DNA of 64,000 nucleotides from Phoronis australis. Taxonomy: Eukaryota; Phoronida; Phoronidae. The notes under the pieces were generated by a model that searched no databases, was not told the DNA's origin, and saw nothing but the letters and a program-made list of their open reading frames with translations. The stretch lies in assembly GCA_002633005.1 (NCBI GenBank), contig NMRA01000112.1:626659-690658 (forward strand), given 5' to 3'. Of the stretch, positions 22,511 to 35,800 are shown piece after piece. How positions within the stretch are numbered: position 1 is the first letter of the stretch; each line of letters opens with the position of its first letter. Both the position numbers and the translations under genes were made by a program.

Positions 22511-23956
22511 AACTGGATGGAAGAGCAAGTGATTGACGAGTCACCTTTAGAAGAAATCCCTAAAACACAATATACTCCCAGCTCAAATTTGAATGTGTTT
22601 TTGTAACAGTAACACAATTTTGTTTCAACTGGGTTTTTTCAGTTATTTGCTGATGCCAGTCACCACTTCTTGTATATGATCTCGCCTTTAGACACACAAT
22701 CTTCTTAACCATTGAGGTGCAAATTCAGTGCAAGCATGCCCATCAGGCAGGTAAAATTGTTAAATTTTGGACAGCTTGGTGCCCTCCAGTTCTTGCAAAC
22801 ATAAACATAAGCTCCTCTGTTTATCCCAACTGCGGTTCATCCCAATCTCTGGATCTTCTTGTCCTTGGACATGTAATTTCTCTCCACTCAATTTCAACTG
22901 TGGTATGCTTAATGACTTTACAGGATTGCAGGCATGGATCCTGGAGAATTACTGACAAAGAGGGACTGAGCAAAGGTGTCTGTCAGTGGTCAGTTGTATG
23001 AAACTGTTCCAATAGTGGCTCTACATGTGTGTTCCCTAAATTTTGTCACAGTTGTGGACACACTATTTTATCTTCATTACTATGTCAAATTTTAAATGAT
23101 ACACACGGAAAGTTAAACTATGGAATGCATTCTCAGTATTACTGAATATGAATAGAGACCTTTTCAGGCAATGACCTTAATTTAAGGACCTGGTCCCTGT
23201 TTGTCATACATATTAGAACATGCCATAAGTAAAATAGGAGCTCACAGCAAAGATGTGATGGAAAAATGAAACTGTTGGTGACTAAACAAAGTATACATTC
23301 AAATGCACTGAAAACCTAGGGAACATAGTGGAGTCCTACTGGGACTGTTTCATGGAAATGACCCCAATACACCCCCACTGAGTTACAACAAAATGTCTTT
23401 AATATAGGGTAGTTTTGTCTTGGACTGAATTTTTGAAATATTTTATCAACAGGGAGGACATTTTTCTTGATGAAAGCAGTGAGTAATGCACTAAATAAGC
23501 AATTCTTTGTTATTAAACAAAAACTTACAATGTTTTAAAATCATTATTAGCAGGCAAGAACTTTCCAATATGCAAAGTTTAGGACTTCTCTGCAAAAAGT
23601 AAGTTGTGCTGTAAATTTTTTGTAACCGATCCCATATATTCCCAACATTCAGGCCATTTAGCTACGCAAATGTTAGTTGGATTGCAAAGATGTTTTAATT
23701 ACAATACACAGTACTGTATGAATAAATATGGAAAGATTCATTCAATGTTAATTTTGTCTCTAAGGCAGGTATGTGCAAATATTGACCACGAAGCCCAATC
23801 TGAGCTTCACATTTAGTTTCAACTTCAGTGTATCGGTCTATTTGAGGCGGGTTTAAGTGATTGGCATTATCCTAGTTGCTGTAGAGACGTAATTTATTAA
23901 ACTAGTCGATACTTGTTTCACACATTGCATTGACAGCTGTGGTACTGACAGCGTAT

Positions 23957-24097
23957 GAGGTGTTAGTCAAGTGCACCACAATATCATGACTTATTTCACA
24001 GCATTCGAATGGGGTGTTAGTCAAGTGCACCACAATACCATGACTTAATTCACGGCATTCGAATGGGGTGACTTAATTTTCAGCATTCTGCATGGGG
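23957..24097. repeat. Tandem repeat, 54-bp period, two full and one partial copy
   Basis: GGTGTTAGTCAAGTGCACCA recurs at 23959 and 24013, and a shortened unit (GGTGACTTAATTTTCAGCATTC) follows at about 24067. Confidence 0.85.
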
Positions 24098-25322
24098 TAA
24101 ATGTAGCAAAAATACATCTCAGTACTTGATTAATAACATTTATTTGGTCTGAATTCCGATGTCTCAATTAAGAAGCACCTTTGAAAAGACAGCACAGAGA
24201 CACAAGCCACTGTTCACATCAGCGACTTGCTATGAGAATATGCAATACGTTTTCACACAAAAATCGTTAGAAGGCAGTGATAAGTGATGAGTGAATTTTC
24301 CAATAAATAGTTTTTGGCATTTTTTCTACATTTGATTCATACTAATGAAGCCATCAAGTGTCAATTTCCCTGACAACCATGTTATGCAGATATGTAAATA
24401 AAACATGTAAATACCTAATGAGGGAGCCACTAGTGTGTCAGTCCACAGCAGTGCAGTAATACAGCCTTCATATGATGTCTGATCAGATGGCAAACCAGAA
24501 GTCCGATTTGATCACAGAACGGGCGTCTTGTTAAATATATGAAATCAAATTCACTCGCAAGCCTTTTTAAAACTATGGTGTGGTCAGACTTCTTGCAAGA
24601 TCAATTTAAATTATCTTGTTATTCAGCAGGCATTTTGAACAGAACTGATCTGTGAAGCATCCAACGGTTCAACTAGTGGTGGTCAATGCAATCCCTATGT
24701 GAAAGCTAGCCACTAACAGCTAATCTGCTTTGTGATCAGGGCTCTGGTCTACCATCCAATAACATTTAGATGTGAATGAAGTATACATGTACACTCTACT
24801 GTTTTATCTCTATAAACATTGAAAATACTAGTAAGGAAATTTCCATTAGTTCATACAGTATAATATACACACAGTTCAATTATCTGCAAATTGTAAATTA
24901 TCATTTAGTTATCATTGTCTTTCTCATTGACTACGAAGTTAGTCTCAAATGCAACTCTTTAAAGACAGTAATATAAATACAATATAAACACCGGTCTAAC
25001 ATTCTTCTCCAACATTAAATTAGTAGCACTGATACTCCAAACCCAATACAAACAAATTCTATGGTGCGACATGGAGTTTCAGCTTCTTCAAACACAATGG
25101 GACGAACTCTCAACACGACTGCATTTCAAACATTTCATGACTTGGAAATTGCATGTCCTGCCCCTTGTGAGATAACCTATAGGAAAACTTGAAATAATTA
25201 TCTACCATATTAATCTGGATTAATGCCCGCTTATTTTTGAAAACGCCAAAACAATGTCATTCATCAACCCCTTAACCTATTATAGTGGGACATTTAGCAC
25301 CACCATCATATCCGAGTGATTT

Positions 25323-25911
25323 GAGCTCCATAACGAAAGCAATTTACTTGTCTGCACATTTTTTAATCTTACCCTTGCAATATTCAATGCATCTACCTAA
25401 TCATGAATCCAAATTAACAAGGTTAATGCCCACTTCCACACGTCAAAATCTTTGACCTTCAAACGTCCATGTTTCACATTCTTGATTTTTGCCATTTAAA
25501 ATGCCATGGGCTGTAATCCAGAAGAATACAGTGATTCGCTGAAGGTCATAGAAAGTTACACACCAAGAGAAATGAAATTAAAAGGCAGGCTTGAAGTTTT
25601 AAAAAAGACGAAAAGGTGACTAGTTTTCCTTAAAGCAAAATTTAAGTTAAATCAAAATTTGTGTAAAGGAAATTCGGTCGAAACTACAAATAATGGTCCT
25701 TATAAGCAATGACTACATGCACCATCAGTTTCGTGTCTTGTTTGACACAACTCGATACTTGTTAAGCACCCAAAGCACTTTAAATTTCCACAACATTGCT
25801 CCAACTTCAGGCAGAGTAACGGATCACTTTGACTGGACATTTTGAAAAAACAGCACGTGACCCTTGGATTTTTGAAGCAAATGTGCTTTCAATTTCACAG
25901 ACATATTGTGC
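25323..25911. repeat. First copy of a 589-bp direct duplication
   Basis: It is followed by one n and repeated at 25913-26501 with only a few substitutions. The copy boundary coincides with the n. Confidence 0.92.
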
Positions 25912-26674
25912 NGAGCTCCATAACGAAAGCAATTTACTTGTCTGCACATTTTTTAATCTTACCCTTGCAATATTCAATGCATCTACCTAATCATGAATCC
26001 AAATTAACAAGGTTAATGCCCACTTCCACACGTCAAAATCTTTGGCCTTCAAACGTCCATGTTTCACATTCTTGATTTTTGCCATTTAAAATGCCATGGG
26101 CTGTAATCCAGAAGAATACAGTGATTCGCTGAAGGTCATATAAAGATACACACCAAGAGAAATGAAATTAAAAGGCAGGCTTGAAGTTTTAAAAAAGACG
26201 AAAAGGTGACTAGTTTTCCTTAAAGCAAAATTTAAGTTAAATCAAAATTTGTGTAAAGGAAATTCGGTCGAAACTACAAATAATGGTCCTTATAAGCAAT
26301 GACTACATGCACCATCAGTTTCGTGTCTTGTTTGACACAACTCGATACTTGTTAAGCACCCAAAGCACTTTAAATTTCCACAACATTGCTCCAACTTCAG
26401 GCAGAGTAACGGATCACTTTGACTGGACATTTTGAAAAAACAGCACGTGACCCTTGGATTTTTGAAGCAAATGTGCTTTCAATTTCACAGACATATTGTG
26501 CAGAAATGCATTTAGAACTTGGGAACATCTCATTCTGAATTGACCCTCTGACCAGTACATAATGACTTTTATTTTTTTATTTTGCTAATATAATAACACA
26601 AATCATAACAAATAAAGAATCCTATTTACAATTTTAAATGTTGATAGTTTCACGATTTTCGAAAACAAGTCCCA

Positions 26675-26802
26675 TCACTCGTCCTTGTTCTTCGCTGGAG
26701 ACGATTCGCTCTCTTGGCCTGCAGAGGGCTCTTCCTCTGTGTCGCTATACTCTGTTGGCTTTTCGCCAGGCTTGAGCAGTTTTCCGACAATGTCGTACTT
26801 CT
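26675..26802 (-). CDS. PGRMC1: PGRMC exon 3 (terminal)
   Basis: Acceptor TTTTTCCCACAG, then [20 protein letters not shown] and an acidic, serine-rich tail ending KNKDE and TGA. Human equivalent: [20 protein letters not shown]. Confidence 0.95.
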
Positions 26803-29800
26803 CTGTGGGAAAAAGAATAAAAATTCAATGCGTGGTTAGACCTAGCATTAGAAAACCTGATATGATTTATGGGATTTGTATACAAAACCTAGGGATCTGT
26901 GCCCAGTTGCATGAAACAGTCCTAAATAAGGACTCAGCTAAGTTCCCTAAATCTTTTGCATATTTGTTTCGTTCTTCACTCACAGATGTCACATTTTCCA
27001 GTCATTTTATCTTTATTATGAGTTCCTCTTTGACTAATGACATTTTCTAATAATAATAACTTAAAACTGAGCCATTAATTAGGGACTTAGTCCCTAAATT
27101 AGGTGCACTCCATGAAAAGATCAACAACGTAGAGCTTATTGTCAATTTATACCAAAGTCAAAAATTGACATGGTAATGAAACCCAAAAGCATAAGAAAGT
27201 CCAATCAGTGTTTTCCCAAGCCCACAAATATGCAGTAGATTTAGGGAATTTAGTAGGGTCCCCATTTGGGATTGTTTTATGCAATAGAGCACTGCACATT
27301 GAATTGAGATAAAAAAACATCAACATACTTCTTTGAAACCTTAAACAAGCTGTAAACCCAACTAGGCTTTGATACAGTTAGAAATCTGGTCTCAACTTAT
27401 TTTAACTCAGACTGGAAGAGATTCCTAGGCTTAGAAAAAAATGTTTTTTCATTATTGCCTTAAACCAGTGTAACAAAATTGGATACTTATGGAATGTCAC
27501 TTTATGTGCCGAGCATGGTATCGTACAATAATGAACTTAACTCATACTGTCAGTACTTGTAAAGCCAAGAGACCACTTCTTGTCTGAGTGAGGAACAATT
27601 TGAGACCAGTGTTACACCCGGTAAATGAAAAGTGTGTTTCTTTGATGGAACACAGGTTTATTAGCAGCTAATCTGCTCGCATTGTTTTCAATACTCATCG
27701 CATGTGGTCCCAACCAACAACATCTTATTTCCGGTGACTCATCAAAAGATCACATAATACACAATTAATGGGCAACACAACATTCACTAAAAGGTGCCAA
27801 CCAACGAAGACACTTGGTGAATTTAAGGTTATGTCTAACCTTATGTAGTGGCCTCCATTCTAACTGTATATCAAAAAAACTAAGCTTTGTCAACTAGAAA
27901 AAGTATATATTTTCTGATGGAAAAAAGATCAGGGAATATAAAAATATGTTTTACATTGTAAAATTATTATCATTACATTAACACCTTTTTTAAGTCAAAA
28001 CATCATTTTTAAGAAAGGTACATTCATAGCAAAATAACCCCTCGGTCGATTTTAATGAAACCTATTTCAAATGAAAACTTTAACAGTTATCTCAAAAACG
28101 TTGTTTGGAACTTTCAATTAGTCTTTTCATTTGGTTTCTATGACAAATCATCTCGCAAAACGTAAGGTATTTTTGTAAAAATAGAAGAAGTCACATTCGT
28201 CTTTGTTACATCGCATATTTATATTGAACATCCTAACAGCGTTTTTGAGATTGACGAATAAATATTAAGTTTGGAAAGTTTCAGCAAAATCCACTGACCC
28301 GTTTTCGACAACTCCAAAGTTCAAATTATGTCAATTTGCCGAAGCCAAGAAAAAGCCGATTACACAGAGATGAGTGAAATCTCAAGGTCTTCAATTAGTT
28401 ATTCGGTGAAAACTTGTTTTCGGTCAATATAACCTATACATGCCTTAACCATGTTAGCTGCATCAACATTCACTCGCCATGTTAAATGAATTTACAGTGC
28501 ACAATTAACTATCCCTAAAACGTTAATTCTTTGACTGTCCCCGGGCAGGAGGTGGGATCAACTGTTGACCTACTTAAAAGTTGGTCAACAATTCATTGTT
28601 ATACACACCATGCATTGGGAGACTGATAAAAAACCAAGTGAGAAATGGATAACAGAAATATAGTTGCTGGTTAAAGCACATACGCCATTAGCATGAGATT
28701 GAAACAGCAAAATGTCAAATTACCTATCGAACTAAGGAATTAGGGTGAGGATTTATCTCTTTTCACAACTTGGTGTGTTCGTGACCACAGCCACAGAGGC
28801 GTGAAGCACACGGAGTATTCGTTCTCAATGGTCGTATGCATGTAGACATATAACTCCCTCAGAATCAAAATTATGTTTTGTCTTCGTTTTCCCCGGCACC
28901 GCTCTATTATATTCACACCTCGTTGACTCAATATTATGGCACGACCACGCGTGAGAAACTAAATCGGACCAACTCACCCAAAACATGACTGATGCACCTA
29001 AAAACATGACCTCCCCACCACAAAACAGGACTGACGCACCTAAAAACATGACCGCCCCACCACAAAACAGGACCGCCGGGGACTGAGTAGCAAGGCTTTT
29101 GTGTGATACTGCGAGTTATGACGTAACCGGTCAGATAGCTGTGAAAAGACTATCGCCAAAATAAAGCTTGATTAGCGTTACTGAGCTCCGTTACATCCCC
29201 GAAATTTCCCACAGCTTGGGTAGTTCTGCTAGTCACCTTGTCGTGAAACTTACATCAACATGTAGTAGAGCGCACAACCGGCGCAGGTACATGCAAAATC
29301 TAGGCATCAACCAACACTCACCTTGCAGGTTGCAACCGCTTGAGTGAAAAACAATCTATGAACTATTGTAACAATAAGTCTGTCGCGCTCGCGACATATG
29401 CACGCGCCATTTCCTTAGAAAAATTTTGCGACATCTTTCGGAAGATGATGACAACTTCGCGGCAACAAGATTTGTTCTGAAATTCGGTTTGCTGGTACTA
29501 AAATACTAAAAACTTATAACGAAATGAAACCAGTTTCGATAATTTGTTGTGCCAGGTACCCAACCTTGTAGAAGAACAGTTGACTGAAGAATCGGGGGGA
29601 AAAGGAACCGGCCAATGTAAGCCAACTTAAGAGAACGCAGAATAACGACAGAACGACAATTTTTCTCGAGCGCCGATGAAATAATTTAGTTTACTCAAGG
29701 AAGAGTGTCATTAAAAACACAAATTCGTCGGGTGAAGATTTTACATGTTCAGTTTTTTACCCACATTGGCGCAAAGCTGTATATTTAGTATACAGCTTTG

Positions 29801-32800
29801 CCGCACAAAGGCAGCTAGTATGATGATGCTTCACCCGAGAACCAAAACGCCCGTTTTTTTACTTGACTAATTTTAAACGTCAAATTGAAGAAAATGATTT
29901 TCATTTTGTTCTACAACTTACGCAGTGGATTCTTTAGCTCAAAAGCGTACAACGTGGTTGTGTTAGATTTATTAAATGTTGACCTTTCAACTATTTATAA
30001 GTCACATACCGCAGCCGGGAGCCTGGTGATGAGTAAAACTCAAAAGCGCCGTGTATTACAAAGCGAAGTGTCCTCTGTTGCGCACAAAAGATTTCGGTGG
30101 ATTAATCGGCACAAGACCTGCATATGCATACGTATAGAGCCCCATTGTATGATCTGTGTAGGCCTAATGGTAATAAATCTTAGCCTGTTAGTCATTGCGG
30201 TTTTAGTCCCCAGCGGTCCTGTTTTGTGGTGGGGCGGTCATGTTCTTAGGTGCGTCAGTCCCATTTTCTGGTGCGGCAGTCCCATTTGATCCCGGAGATC
30301 CTGTTCAGAGGACCGGCGGTCATGTTGTTTCTCACCCGTGAAGACTAAGGGTACATACGAAGGTGCTCTGAACCTGGCGGGAGATTTGATTTGAGTGGCA
30401 GTCTTGTAACCTTTGAACTCGAATAACTAGTAAACAATTTCCACGTGGTTGTGCGGATCCAAGGTGGTTCTGCTAAATCTTTTCTAGCTATATGGTATAT
30501 ATTTCGTATTTAAAGTTCTCTGAGAATGAAGATAACCCATTTTGCTAGACATATGTGAAATATTGTAAAAATGGACAATTTTTGAGAATAAGGTTTAAGT
30601 CCGACATGATCTCAATGAATGCATTTCTACAAGCAGGGCCATTGTCTCACAAACGCCACCTACTTATCATGCACAAACGCCACCTAGTGGTGTTACCTGT
30701 GAACTGCATCTCCCATTCCCGCATGCTCTCTAGCTGCATCTCACTGAGGTCACTGAGGTCATCATGCTCTTCCCTAATGGCGTCGCCTTGTACAGAGAAT
30801 GTGGCAAGACCGCGGGATGCATCGCGGCCAGCAAACACACCGTAGGGGCCATCTGCAGAGAAAAGACTGAACTAGTGACATGTTTTAGTGAACAGCTAAG
30901 TACTACAAGCCAATGATGTAAACGTCAAACATGAGTCAATGAACTGTTTTTAGTACATGGCTTTACAGTGTGTAATTGACCTATTGACCTATTGCAAGCT
31001 CCGCACCCTTGCGAAAAGTCGACAAACAAACACACCGTGTTACTTGTCAGGTAAAATGGCAGCTTGGAAACAAACGTGTGTCAAGAATGCTGCATTCTGA
31101 TTAGTCAGTTAAGCTGTCACTCAAAATCCTGGTGATAGGTCAATTAGGAAGGCTAACTTGCGATGTTACAATTAACAAATAAAAATAAAGGATTCCAATA
31201 CAAGACATGGACCAAAACAATGGTTTGTGGTGTTTTGAGAAGTAAATATCATGACATATATTAGTTTAATTGTTCACCGAAATTAAAGTTTCTGCAATTA
31301 ATCAACATGCCACCCATCTTGCAATCAGTCTCAATTTTCCCAATCGAGCACCTGCCGACATAAAATGTATTTATCACAAGCCAAGAATGAAAGAAATGTC
31401 AAATATTTACAAGGAACTTGAGCGAAAGGTGTGATTTGTGAAATGCAAGAGATGAACTGAAAATAGGATGTGACTGTATCGGTGATGTGCAAAGTAGCTC
31501 CATAATTTGCTTGCTCCAGTTGCACAGGGGCCTGCAGACTCAGCGGGGCTTGCAGTGAGCCTGTCGAGGTTGTGCAACAAGGAGGCAGGAAGTTAACATG
31601 AGCTAAACTCCAGAGACACAGAAAGCATTCACAATTCCTAAACTACGTTTTTAGTTTTCGCATGCTAGGAAGAACGTTTATAAGGAGAATTTCGCAGCAA
31701 TCAACAGAGCTTAAGGAGACTTCATCATAAGTCATGGCAGGCAAAGTCTTTGTATAGACTCTAAGCAAATGTGTTAATACAGATGCCAAAACAATGCAAA
31801 CAGTGGAGGAACTACATAATCACTCAGTTAATACACTGCTTATGATCTCAAATTACCAGGTGACCTCTCCAAACTCCAGCTAACCAGGAGCATCTGAGTG
31901 CAAATTGCAAAGAACTGGTGAATGGCTGGACTGTAATAATTGGTGTTAGGAACTACAGTAGTAAGCTTGGTAAAGAAATGCTAGTTTTGTAAGCATTAAC
32001 CCCGGGATTCATACTATACAAGTTAACACCACTAGTGTGATTGTTATGTTGGGCTACAAATTTATTTCAAGAATTCAAGTCTGAAATAAGCAGGGTTGGA
32101 ATGACCAATGACGAAAGAGGAGAATTTTCCAGGTGACATATCGTTCCAGAAATAAATAGGTTTGTGTGACAGAAATATTTCTTGTGCTGTAAAATTTAAC
32201 TGAAATAAACATTTTACATAAATAAAGTAAAAATAATGATACAAAAGACAATAAAGAGGAAACTGGGACTGGGAATCAAATAAAAGGAAATCAAAATCAA
32301 AAACAAGGAAATCCTCTTTACAAGAGAAAAATTCCTGTCACTGAATAAGGTCAGGTATACTAGTGCTATATTATATCAGGTGAAACTCATTTGACAATAT
32401 TTTGGTGCGTTTAATCATCTTTAGTTAATTTTATTGCAGTGAGTTTCTTTGGAACTTCAAAAATACAAATAATTTCACTTTAAAAACCTCATGCAGTAAT
32501 AATGAATTTTTGAAGAAGGCATTGAAAGCCAGATTGATTTTCGAAATGGTTGCATTGCAGTGTAAGCCTAGGGTAATGGGCTATCATCGTTACTAAGGAT
32601 CAACTTTCTTGCTTAAACAATTTTTGGAGTCTTATTAGTAGACCAATAAAACTACTTAATATTTCAAAAATCTTTGATTATCACTTAAGTCTTACTATGT
32701 GCATAAAAGCAATGTCCAGATTTTATAATCACACGATTGCATTTTTTCCCAGAAATATGGACTTTTCAAGGAAATTAAAGTACTATTTTCCACGAATATG

Positions 32801-35800
32801 AATTTTCAAACAAAATTTGCACAAATTTTCATTCTTTATTATATTAGTTACAAAACTTTTCTGGGATATTCTTATGAAGCCTTTTTGCCACAGGACTCGG
32901 CTGAAAAATTGACTTCTTCATTTTTGACGGCAGAGTTTGTAGGCTAAAACACAGAAATATTTTTGTCTGGTAGAATAAAGAAACAAATACATAAATTCAC
33001 TTTAACAAAATTTACAAAGTTATTTAAGAAATTTGATCCTAAATAACCTTAACGTGATAAGTACACCAAGAATGAAGACATTGCAGGGCATTTTCATCAA
33101 GTTTTCAAAGTCGAGACAAAATAAGTACTTAGCAGTAATTCCAGAAATTCTCAGCAGGTTTCCTACAATACTTGCACTTAAATAAACACAAGTGCATAAT
33201 GAGTCGAAGTCACGAAATTGAAAAATGCAGGATCCACTTCAAGTTGCCTCCAAGAAAATTTTTAATTTTACAATTCAGAAGTGTGTTTAAAAGCAAACAC
33301 AAAACCTCTTTTGTTGCGTGTTATGTGGACCTGAAGGCCACATATATCAACTAGACTGGCACTCAAAATGCATATCTATTACAGGTGGATACAATACTAA
33401 CATAACAATTACATGTTTACAAAGATACATGTTGAAAAAGCAGAACAGATGTCTGGCTACCTGATGACTCATCCCTGCATGGAGTTCAAGTGTAGTTGAG
33501 TACATGTGTGCCCAGAATAAGAGGGTCTGAATCGTTGATTCCAAACAATTAGTTTGCGATATGAATTTGCACATTTCACTCAAATCTGCGGGAGACGGAA
33601 AAAAATTCACAGACACTAGAGTCTAGTCAAAACAACAGAATGTTATGTTTCACAAACAAAACTTCATAGAGATAAAGATCTTGATGATCTTGCAGAATAA
33701 AATATCATCTGTACAAAGATTACACTGTTTGGTGTGAAATAAAAGTCAAAATTTTTGCTTAATTCTGGGCCAGCTGAACTTAGTTCCACACACCCCAAGA
33801 CATAAACCTTGTACCTAAGGTAATTATCTTCACTTTTGAATTTTGCCCGGCAATCTACTAACTAAATAGGGCCGTCCCCCGGATGCCGCATTTACCCAAA
33901 ATACCATAAACATCCCTCAAGGACAATTGCTGTCTTGTTTTACTGAAGTTTTACATATTATTTGTTGTTGTCTGATTCTTTACTTAGTTTTGCTAGGTTG
34001 CATTACTTTATCCGTCCTTCCAATGCCAACAAAGTATTACTGCTGTGCTGTGGGCTCCAACGTGAGAAAGTTTGATAAACTGGACAAATACCCATGGATG
34101 CATGGTCTGAAATACTTTGCCTCCCCGATATCAATGAGACACAAAAAGTACCTGATTTCCAAAACAAGGTTACGCGCTTTCTTATCTCTGGGACAAAGGA
34201 GAGTTCTATCACGTTGTAATCCAGGACGGCCCTGTTCAAAATTGTATCCTCAACAACCAACCACTTCTGATCAGTGGTTGTGAGCTCTCCCGAACATACT
34301 TACAAAACAAATGCCTTTCACTCACGTGATTTTGCAAGATCTGGTTTTTTCTTGCAATAAACCTGGTCTAAAACTCTGTTCAGATGGATACGTAAGTGAC
34401 GTTAACACACAGAGCTAGAACAAGTTACTTCTAGAACAGATTTGGAGCTGTATGGACGCTATTTAAACCAGTGCAACTTACCCCACTTGTGACAACTTAC
34501 TCCACCTTATCAAGGTAGGATAACTTGTTCTTGGGTGACTTGCACCACTTCTAATAGCGGAGTTGCAACGCCGCCATATTGGAAATGGGTCAGAATGTTG
34601 CATTGTGGTTACAATGGAAAACTTCAGTAAACAAGTATGTTGGCAACCGTGCGTTAAATAATTTCTCTTAAAAATAATGCNTGGGACAAAGGAGAGTTCT
34701 ATCACGTTGTAATCCAGGACGGCCCTGTTCAAAATTGTATCCTCAACAACCAACCACTTCTGATCAGTGGTTGTGAGCTCTCCCGAACATACTTACAAAA
34801 CAAATGCCTTTCACTCACGTGATTTTGCATGATCTGGTTTTTTCTTGCAATAAACCTGGTCTAAAACTCTGTTCAGATGGATACGTAAGTGACGTTAACA
34901 CACAGAGCTAGAACAAGTTACTCCTAGAACAGATTTGGAGGCTGTATGGACGCTATTTAAACCAGTGCAACTTACCCCACTTGTGACAACTTACTCCACC
35001 TTATCAAGGTAGGGTAACTTGTTCTTGGGTGACTTGCACCACTTCTAATTGCTGTCAGTGTGATTGCAAACCTGGGGCAAGGCAGAACTAACCATCAGCT
35101 GCAGTTACATAACGGACAAGTCTTCTTTTGTGTGTGGTATTTGCATTAGTTGTTCAATGTCACACACTAAGTGACAACTTCAGCCATACCCCAGTTTTCA
35201 GATGTGCGTGTGTGCGTGTGTGCGTGTGTGTGTGTGTGTGTGTGCGTGACTTTACACTTAACATTGGGGTAATTTGCACTAGTGCAAGTTCTAGAGTAGG
35301 CTATGTGTGGATGGCACACTTAGGGCAAGCTGCTCTAGGTTCAACTTGCCCTAGTTTAAAGTGGAACTTGCAGGCTAATTTATCTCTGTGATTGCTAGGC
35401 CAAATTAGTTAGAAACAGGTCTCCTACTTGCACATTTACAAGTTGTCAATGAATACAACTGCACTTTGTTTAGCGTAGATTATGTTTAGTTAAAATAGCA
35501 TTGTCATTTAGCTCATACTATATATTAGCATAGTTAGGAGCATGCAAATACATCTTTAAGTGACCTTGTAGCTAATGGTCTGATATAACATGGCCGAATT
35601 TTGAGAACCAGTTTTACCCACTAAATAACGGGCATCAAACTGGTTCTCAAAATGCGGGCACGTTATATCAGACTATTGCCGACCTTGTGGATAAAAGTTA
35701 TGCTAACAACTTCTCCTCTTGGAACTAGTACAACTAGCACCCGATCAACTTGGCCTGCTTCAAGTGTCCACATGGACAGCAAACTGGAGCAAGACAGAGT

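Larger units (their letters stand above)
22511..26674. other. Intergenic DNA between UPF3 and PGRMC
   Basis: The two genes converge here, so it holds both 3' UTRs. I see no further gene. It contains a degenerate 54-bp tandem repeat at 23957-24097 and the 589-bp duplication at 25323-26501 around the n at 25912. Confidence 0.5.
26803..30696. other. PGRMC intron 2
   Basis: Intron of 3.9 kb. It contains the 1.4-kb inverted-repeat element at 28947-30340; the rest is AT-rich with no named feature. Open frames at 26685-27050 (+) partly overlap exon 3 antisense and are not credible. Confidence 0.55.
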
